From Acinetobacter lactucae (lineage in GTDB: Bacteria > Pseudomonadota > Gammaproteobacteria > Pseudomonadales > Moraxellaceae): DNA of 64,000 bases. Location of the stretch: assembly GCF_001605885.1 (NCBI RefSeq), contig NZ_LRPE01000010.1:115560-179559 (forward strand), in the 5' to 3' direction. Positions 59,037 through 64,000 of the stretch are shown here, in pieces (positions within the stretch are counted from its first letter, which is position 1; each line of letters opens with the position of its first letter). The position numbers and the translations under genes were made by a program. Below the pieces are notes generated by a model. The model saw only the letters and a program-made list of their open reading frames with translations, searched no databases and was not told the origin of the DNA.

Positions 59037-59462
59037 TTGGTTTTTCGTAGTGGTTTACTGCTTGCATGTGCAGCAGTATTTTTACAGGTCGCGGTATTTC
59101 TACAGCCGCTTTTACCGAAGCAGTATCAAATTGCTCCGGTCTGTGAAACTATTACCCTCGCTTTGCTTAAACCTAAAGCACAGATGGAAACCATGTCACA
59201 TGCCATGCATTCACATCATGAACATCATATTGAACAGGCACAAGCCTCTGGGAAACATGATCATCATGATGCAAATCACCAGTGTCAATATTGTACCGTC
59301 TATGCCAATCTGGTTTTACCACCTGAGTTTGGCATAAAAGAAGTTTTAGTCCGCATACAAGTCCGCTTGGTCGCTTATCAACAAGCATTTCGACATGTTT
59401 ACTTTGCGCTACAGCGACTTTTTCTACTCCCGCAAGGACGTGCACCACCTCTATTTGCATAA
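59037..59462 (+). CDS. DUF2946-like His-rich protein of the copper cluster
   Basis: The 141-residue product has an N-terminal hydrophobic helix, a His-rich stretch (HAMHSHHEHH, KHDHHDANH), CQYC, and a C-terminal RAPP motif typical of DUF2946 proteins. Such genes stand beside copper-related TonB receptors. The frame has no upstream ATG after the stop at 59031; a TTG at 59037 is the only usable start I see. A missing start or a frameshift is therefore possible. It lies 72 bases before oprC. Confidence 0.65.
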   Translation: MVFRSGLLLACAAVFLQVAVFLQPLLPKQYQIAPVCETITLALLKPKAQMETMSHAMHSHHEHHIEQAQASGKHDHHDANHQCQYCTVYANLVLPPEFGIKEVLVRIQVRLVAYQQAFRHVYFALQRLFLLPQGRAPPLFA

Positions 59463-59534
59463 ATAAAAGCAATTTTTTGTTGGGGTCTTAACTGACTTCG
59501 ATATCACTTTATTTATGTTTTAGAGCGTATAAAA

Positions 59535-61649
59535 ATGCCACATTCTAAATTTTTACTACAACCTTTATGGGTTGCGATGCTTGCTGTCTCTCATTCGGGG
59601 CTAGTTTTTGCTGATTCAGAAAAAAATGATATTGATACCAAAGCGCTTCACTCATTAGCACCTATTGTTGTTACAGCACAACAAGGCAACGATGCAAATG
59701 GCTTGATTGTACATGCAGACCCAAAGCAACCGATTCAGCCAGTGCCTGCTACAGATGGTGCAGACTATCTACAAAGTATTATGGGATTTAACTCGATACA
59801 AAGCGGTGGAACAAATGGTGATGTGACATTCCGTGGTATGTTTGGCTCACGCATCAAAATTCTAACGGACGGTGCAGAGAACTTAGGTGCATGTCCAAAC
59901 CGTATGGATGCACCAACTTCTTATATCTCTCCAGAAAGTTATGACCGCATTTCTGTTATTAAAGGTCCGCAAACTGTTCAATATGCCAATACAGGTTCGG
60001 CAGCAACAGTTCTTTTTGAACGTCAGCCTGAGAAACTTACCTCTGAAAAACCTTATCGTGGGCAAGCAAGTGTCTTGCTAGGTTCATATGGACGTATTGA
60101 CCATAATGTTGAAGCGGCATTGGGTGATGAGAAAAAATATATCCGTTTAAATGCCAACCGTTCAGAGTCAAATAGTTATCAAGATGGTGATGGCAATACC
60201 GTGCCCTCAGCATGGAAAAAGTGGAATGCAGATATAGCGCTTGGCTTTACTCCAGATGAAAACACGTGGGTCGAACTCACTGGTGGAAAATCTGATGGTG
60301 AATCGCTTTATGCTGGACGTTCAATGGACGGATCTCAATTTGCGCGTGAAAGCTTAGGACTACGTTTCGAAAAGAAAAATATCACTGATGTCATTAAGAA
60401 AATCGAAGGGCAGGTGAACTACAGCTATAACGACCATATTATGGATAACTTTAGCTTACGTATGCCGCCATTAGTTGAAATGAACCATGGTAGTATGACC
60501 ATGCTGATGCCAAATCCAATGGCAATGCAAGTGACACGCCGTACATTAAACTCACGTTTGGCAATGACTTCCGAATGGAGCAAATGGAGTTTGATCACCG
60601 GCATTGACTCTCAATTTAATAAACATGGCGGTAGCATGTCATCGCCAACAATGCCTTCTATGAATATTCCATATCGTCAAGATATGCGTTTTCAATCATA
60701 TGGAGCTTTTGGCGAACTCGGCTATCAATGGAACGATTTCAATAAATTGGTTACAGGTGCACGTTTAGATCGAGTCACAGTTGAAGATGAGCGCGCTGAT
60801 TCTCAAACAAAAGGCTTTAATACTAAACTTGAAAAGACGTTACCGAGTGCATTTGTCCGTTGGGAAAATCAACATCCTGAGCATGACCTAAAAAGCTATA
60901 TTGGTTTAGGTTATGTAGAGCGTATGCCTGATTATTGGGAACTTTTCTCGCCTAAGCATGGTAATGCGGGCTCAACCAATACTTTTAACGGTGTGAATCC
61001 TGAAAAAACATTACAGTTGGATCTGGGTTTCCAGCAACAGCATGGCGCTTTAAACACATGGGCTTCTGCTTATGCTGGTTTAGTAGATGACTACATTTTA
61101 ATGAGTTATCACCATCACCCAAGCACTGGAATGGGTGGACATGATATGAGCCATGATATTACTGCAGGCGCTAAAAATGTCGATGCAACCATCGCAGGCG
61201 CGGAAGCGGGTATTGGATATCAATTTACCGATCATATTCAGGCAGATTTGAGTGCTATGTATGCATGGGGTAAAAACACTACAGATGACAAACCTCTACC
61301 TCAAATTTCACCTTTAGAAGGTCGCCTAAATATTCGCTATGTAGCTGATAAATATAACTTAGGTCTGTTATGGCGAGCTGTAGCTGAGCAAAATCGTGTG
61401 AGTCTACATCAAGGTAATATCGTGGGATATGACCTAAAACCAAGTAAAGGTTTTTCGACTCTTTCTCTAAACGGAAGCTACAACCTACGTAAAGATATCG
61501 ATGTCTCTGTTGGCATTGATAACGTATTAGATAAGACCTATACCGAACACTTAAATAAAGCAGGTAGTGCAGGCTTTGGATTTGCGAGTGAAGAGCAGTT
61601 CAACAATATCGGAAGAAATTACTGGGTTCGTATGAGCATGAAGTTTTAA
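59535..61649 (+). CDS. oprC: TonB-dependent copper receptor, OprC type
   Basis: The 704-residue protein has a signal peptide (cleaved near VFA/DSEK), a plug domain and a 22-strand barrel ending WVRMSMKF. The copper-binding CxxxM motif is Cys120-Met124 in GACPNRMD, as in Pseudomonas OprC. A Met-rich loop (MPPLVEMNHGSMTMLMPNPM) and a His-rich loop (YHHHPSTGMGGHDMSH) add likely copper ligands. It takes up copper through the outer membrane with TonB energy. Neighbours are a His-rich DUF2946 protein before and a small Met/His-rich membrane protein after, one probable operon. Confidence 0.92.
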   Translation: MPHSKFLLQPLWVAMLAVSHSGLVFADSEKNDIDTKALHSLAPIVVTAQQGNDANGLIVHADPKQPIQPVPATDGADYLQSIMGFNSIQSGGTNGDVTFRGMFGSRIKILTDGAENLGACPNRMDAPTSYISPESYDRISVIKGPQTVQYANTGSAATVLFERQPEKLTSEKPYRGQASVLLGSYGRIDHNVEAALGDEKKYIRLNANRSESNSYQDGDGNTVPSAWKKWNADIALGFTPDENTWVELTGGKSDGESLYAGRSMDGSQFARESLGLRFEKKNITDVIKKIEGQVNYSYNDHIMDNFSLRMPPLVEMNHGSMTMLMPNPMAMQVTRRTLNSRLAMTSEWSKWSLITGIDSQFNKHGGSMSSPTMPSMNIPYRQDMRFQSYGAFGELGYQWNDFNKLVTGARLDRVTVEDERADSQTKGFNTKLEKTLPSAFVRWENQHPEHDLKSYIGLGYVERMPDYWELFSPKHGNAGSTNTFNGVNPEKTLQLDLGFQQQHGALNTWASAYAGLVDDYILMSYHHHPSTGMGGHDMSHDITAGAKNVDATIAGAEAGIGYQFTDHIQADLSAMYAWGKNTTDDKPLPQISPLEGRLNIRYVADKYNLGLLWRAVAEQNRVSLHQGNIVGYDLKPSKGFSTLSLNGSYNLRKDIDVSVGIDNVLDKTYTEHLNKAGSAGFGFASEEQFNNIGRNYWVRMSMKF

Positions 61650-61702
61650 TAAGCTTAGCGAATTAAATGAACTGAAAATATTAATTTAAAGAGAGAAATG
61701 AA

Positions 61703-61909
61703 ATGACTAATAAATTATCACCTGAACAATCTTGGTGGGGATGGAAGTTACTTATTGTGGCTTCTATCTTGAGCTTATTGTTTATGATCATTTTTTACTT
61801 GGCGATCAACAATGAACCTGACTACATGCCAAGTCAAAAAAAGAAGCAGATGGTAGAGTCACACGAGCAAATGAATCACGCTGAAATGCACAGTTCATCA
61901 GTTCAATAA
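61703..61909 (+). CDS. Small membrane protein with Met/His-rich tail, copper cluster
   Basis: This 68-residue protein has one membrane helix (about 13-35) and a charged C-terminal tail ending HEQMNHAEMHSSSVQ, whose Met and His residues are spaced like copper-binding peptides. GAGAG lies before the ATG at 61703. It is 53 bases after oprC and before a terminator, so it is probably the last gene of the copper operon. No family recognised. Confidence 0.7.
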   Translation: MTNKLSPEQSWWGWKLLIVASILSLLFMIIFYLAINNEPDYMPSQKKKQMVESHEQMNHAEMHSSSVQ

Positions 61910-61923
61910 GTTCCTGAATAGTT

Positions 61924-61958
61924 AAAAATGGAAGTCTAATTAACAGGCTTCCATTTTT
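61924..61958. terminator. Terminator after the copper cluster
   Basis: AAAAATGGAAG and CTTCCATTTTT arms around a 13-base loop, with T runs on both strands; it can also end the convergent oxygenase gene. Confidence 0.88.
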
Positions 61959-61976
61959 ATTTTTAGATTTTAAAAA

Positions 61977-63191
61977 TTATTGATGCATACTCGCTAAGGT
62001 TTTTGCCTTACCTTGATTCTGATAAAGTGTTAAGCCAAGTTTTTGTATATTACGGCCTGATTTAGATAAAAACTTTTCAACTTTTGGTGAAAGCTTCGCG
62101 CCATTATAAAGTAGTGAATTACGCACAATTAAATAATAAGCAAACCATGAGGCAGACTGCTGAGGCAATCCGAGTAGTTTCATTCTCTTCTTGCCAATAA
62201 AAAATTGTGTAAGTTCTAAATGTTGTCGATAAGCAAGCTTCTGCTGCAAAGAGCGTAAATGCAGATATTTTCTCTCAAAAGGCTCTTTGGATAAGCTTGA
62301 TCCTAACTCAACGCTGCTGTGATCGGAGCGAGGGTGAGCAAACTGCATCCAGTAAAGTAACCTCCAACCCTCAGATTCAGATTGAATAAGCCATTTTTCA
62401 TCAATACCCATCAACCAGCCAACATAACGCCAAAAATGTAAAAAACTCTTGGCTTCTTGTTTGGTCGGCCATACACCTAAAGCTCTAATACCGAGTAAAA
62501 TTACACTGCTAAAAGCCAAATTAGTTATTGCTAAATCAAATTGATTAAGAGGAATTCCCCAAACTTCACTATCCCAACGATCAGACTTTCTTAATTGTCG
62601 GCGAACGAGTGCATGAATAAAGCGAACATAAATCGTTGACGTGAAACCTGAGCTTAAACGGACAAGTCCTTGAGGTTCAGTAATATCAACCCACCATTTT
62701 GTAGTCTCTGCTAAACGAGTACCCGCTTGTTTCTTCAATGCACCCGTTAAAATTAGGGGCTGATTAAATCCCGGATATAAGTATCCTGCCATTAAAGATA
62801 AATCTCGAAGGATAAAACCATTATTTATTCCTAAACGATGAGTAAATTTAACAGCCTCATCAATTTGGCGCTGGTCTAACCATTCAGGCTTTTGTTCAAT
62901 GTAATTAAAGAAATTTTCTAACTCAGTAGGTATCGGCTCAGAGAGGTCGTTGCGGCCTTGAAATAATATCTTTTCAAAAATCATGCGATGATCTTTGGGA
63001 TTTTGCATAACCCAATCAATCACCTTATCCATTTCAACGTCCCCTTCACAAAGAGCACGTTGTAAAGATACATATTCTGTATAGTTCGGTTGAGCTGGTT
63101 TTTCGCAACAGACATTTAAAAACTGAGTAAAGAAATTACTGTCTTGCATGTCATTAAAAGAAGCAAGTCGAGTCGGGCTAATCATTTGCAT
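61977..63191 (-). CDS. MpaB/latex-clearing-protein-like oxygenase (DUF2236)
   Basis: The 404-residue protein resembles the DUF2236 family, b-type haem proteins that include rubber oxygenase Lcp and fungal MpaB. The helical core shows GINNGFILRDLSLMAGYLYP, TKWWVDITEPQGLVRLSSGF and RFIHALVRRQLRK. Substrate unknown. It is divergent from a TetR gene, which probably controls it. An in-frame ATG at 63185 is an alternative start. Confidence 0.8.
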   Translation of the reverse strand: MQMISPTRLASFNDMQDSNFFTQFLNVCCEKPAQPNYTEYVSLQRALCEGDVEMDKVIDWVMQNPKDHRMIFEKILFQGRNDLSEPIPTELENFFNYIEQKPEWLDQRQIDEAVKFTHRLGINNGFILRDLSLMAGYLYPGFNQPLILTGALKKQAGTRLAETTKWWVDITEPQGLVRLSSGFTSTIYVRFIHALVRRQLRKSDRWDSEVWGIPLNQFDLAITNLAFSSVILLGIRALGVWPTKQEAKSFLHFWRYVGWLMGIDEKWLIQSESEGWRLLYWMQFAHPRSDHSSVELGSSLSKEPFERKYLHLRSLQQKLAYRQHLELTQFFIGKKRMKLLGLPQQSASWFAYYLIVRNSLLYNGAKLSPKVEKFLSKSGRNIQKLGLTLYQNQGKAKTLASMHQ

Positions 63192-63234
63192 ATCGTTACT
63201 TACTTATTGAACTGAATAATAAATAGGCTAATAT

Positions 63235-63270
63235 GAATAATTATTCGCATTCAATTCGCATTTAACGAAT
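63235..63270. promoter_or_regulatory. Palindrome and direct repeats between the oxygenase and TetR genes
   Basis: GAATAATTATTC (63235-63246) is a perfect palindrome. ATTCGCATT occurs at 63243-63251 and 63254-63262, 11 bases apart, and ATTCG/CGAAT (63254-63270) forms a further inverted repeat. They overlap the likely divergent promoters and end 8 bases before the TetR start: a probable operator. Confidence 0.5.
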
Positions 63271-63278
63271 AAAAAACG

Positions 63279-63875
63279 ATGAGAAAAGCCCCGCAGCAAC
63301 AGCGTTCAAAAATTATTGTTGACCATATTTTAGAGGCGACACAACACTGTATTGCCCAGTATGGATTACTACATACGACGACGCCTAAAATTGCAGAGAA
63401 AACTGGAGTAAGTGTAGGATCGATCTACCAATACTTTGAGAATAAAGATCAAATCATAGAAGAACTATTACGCCGTAAAAGCGAATTGTTGGGGCAACAA
63501 CTTAAGGAATTAGTTATACAGCAAGGAAATATTCCTTTAGACGTGCTCATCCCCTTGGCGATAGAGTTAGGATTTAATGCATTAAAAGCCGATCATGGTT
63601 TTTTTATAGAAGTGCTGAAACATTGGCATGACTACAGTCATTCGCAAGCTGCTCAGATTTTAGAAAAGCATTTTTTTGAAGTAGGTCTATATACATTCAG
63701 TAGAAATCCTCATCAGTGGGACTTCGAACAGGTAAAGCATAAATCCTTTGTAATTATTAATAGTACGCTTTTTACGATGATGCGTTATGTAAGTCAGAAC
63801 AATTTTCTTATCTCAGAACAACAACTTAAACGCGAATTATCGAGCATGATACTGGCTTATTTAAGCCAAAAATAA
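63279..63875 (+). CDS. TetR-family transcriptional regulator
   Basis: The 198-residue repressor has a helix-turn-helix in TTPKIAEKTGVSVGSIYQYF followed by ENKDQIIEELL, and a helical ligand-binding part with several aromatic and His residues (HGFFIEVLKHWHDYSHSQA). It is divergent from the MpaB-like oxygenase and probably represses it through the repeats at 63235-63270. Confidence 0.9.
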   Translation: MRKAPQQQRSKIIVDHILEATQHCIAQYGLLHTTTPKIAEKTGVSVGSIYQYFENKDQIIEELLRRKSELLGQQLKELVIQQGNIPLDVLIPLAIELGFNALKADHGFFIEVLKHWHDYSHSQAAQILEKHFFEVGLYTFSRNPHQWDFEQVKHKSFVIINSTLFTMMRYVSQNNFLISEQQLKRELSSMILAYLSQK

Positions 63876-63966
63876 AAAATTAAAATAATTATTAATATAA
63901 AACAGCAACTTAATTTGTGTTTTGGTTTAAAAGTAAACGCTCAAGTCATTAATTTTTAATTTTCGC

Positions 63967-63994
63967 TTGCAAAGGAGTTAGGATGGTCTATAAT
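63967..63994 (+). promoter_or_regulatory. Strong sigma-70 promoter at the right edge
   Basis: TTGCAA (63967-63972) and a perfect TATAAT (63989-63994) are 16 bases apart, with an A/T-rich stretch just upstream like an UP element. No coding start follows inside the window. It resembles promoters of rRNA or tRNA genes; the transcript lies outside. Confidence 0.6.
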
Positions 63995-64000
63995 GCACAT

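Overview
The window is chromosomal DNA from a low-GC gammaproteobacterium of the genus Acinetobacter. It most likely comes from the Acinetobacter calcoaceticus-baumannii complex. The evidence is the abaI-abaM-abaR quorum-sensing locus beside the acinetin-505-type lipopeptide cluster, the divergent zur-znuCB/znuA locus, the atpIBEFHAGDC operon and an OprC-type copper receptor. The AbaI sequence differs at several places from the A. baumannii protein as I remember it, so a sister species such as A. nosocomialis or A. pittii is possible. I cannot settle the species without a database.

Left part (1-3840): the end of a branched-chain (valine) catabolic operon, with an acyl-CoA dehydrogenase cut by the window edge, an enoyl-CoA hydratase, a 3-hydroxyisobutyryl-CoA hydrolase and an MHS-type transporter.

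Accessory region (about 3919-22674): abaI, abaM and abaR, then a run of eight co-directional, tightly packed genes. They encode a fatty acyl-AMP ligase, an acyl-CoA dehydrogenase homologue, an acyl carrier protein, a C-A-T-TE peptide synthetase, a large RND-type exporter fusion, a DUF1302 outer-membrane protein, a reductase/hydrolase fusion and a phosphopantetheinyl transferase. Perfect lux-box palindromes precede abaI and the first biosynthetic gene, so the acyl-homoserine-lactone circuit plausibly drives a secreted N-acyl amino acid or small lipopeptide. The adenylation-domain code reads like a glycine code, and the thioesterase carries Cys in place of the catalytic Ser. The whole block lies between an intact tRNA-Gly(GCC) gene on the right and a copied 3' end of that tRNA plus its terminator on the left (36 identical bases). 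This is the footprint expected of an island inserted at a tRNA, although no integrase is present.

Right part (22694-64000): ordinary core genome. It holds two tRNA-Gly genes; BolA, SirB, ParA and a lipoprotein; LysE, DedA, DoxX and DUF445 membrane proteins; guaA; pirin, OsmC and a GST; a SPOR protein with argS; malic enzyme; a Dyp peroxidase; zinc uptake; ATP synthase; a glutathione peroxidase; an AraC/MFS/TetR group; an EamA exporter; tsaC, dprA, a LysM protein and def; a copper group (DUF2946, OprC, a small Met/His-rich membrane protein); and an MpaB-like oxygenase divergent from a TetR regulator. The window ends in a strong promoter that probably serves a stable RNA gene just outside. An unexplained transcript may lie at about 55090-55402, where two terminators follow no gene.
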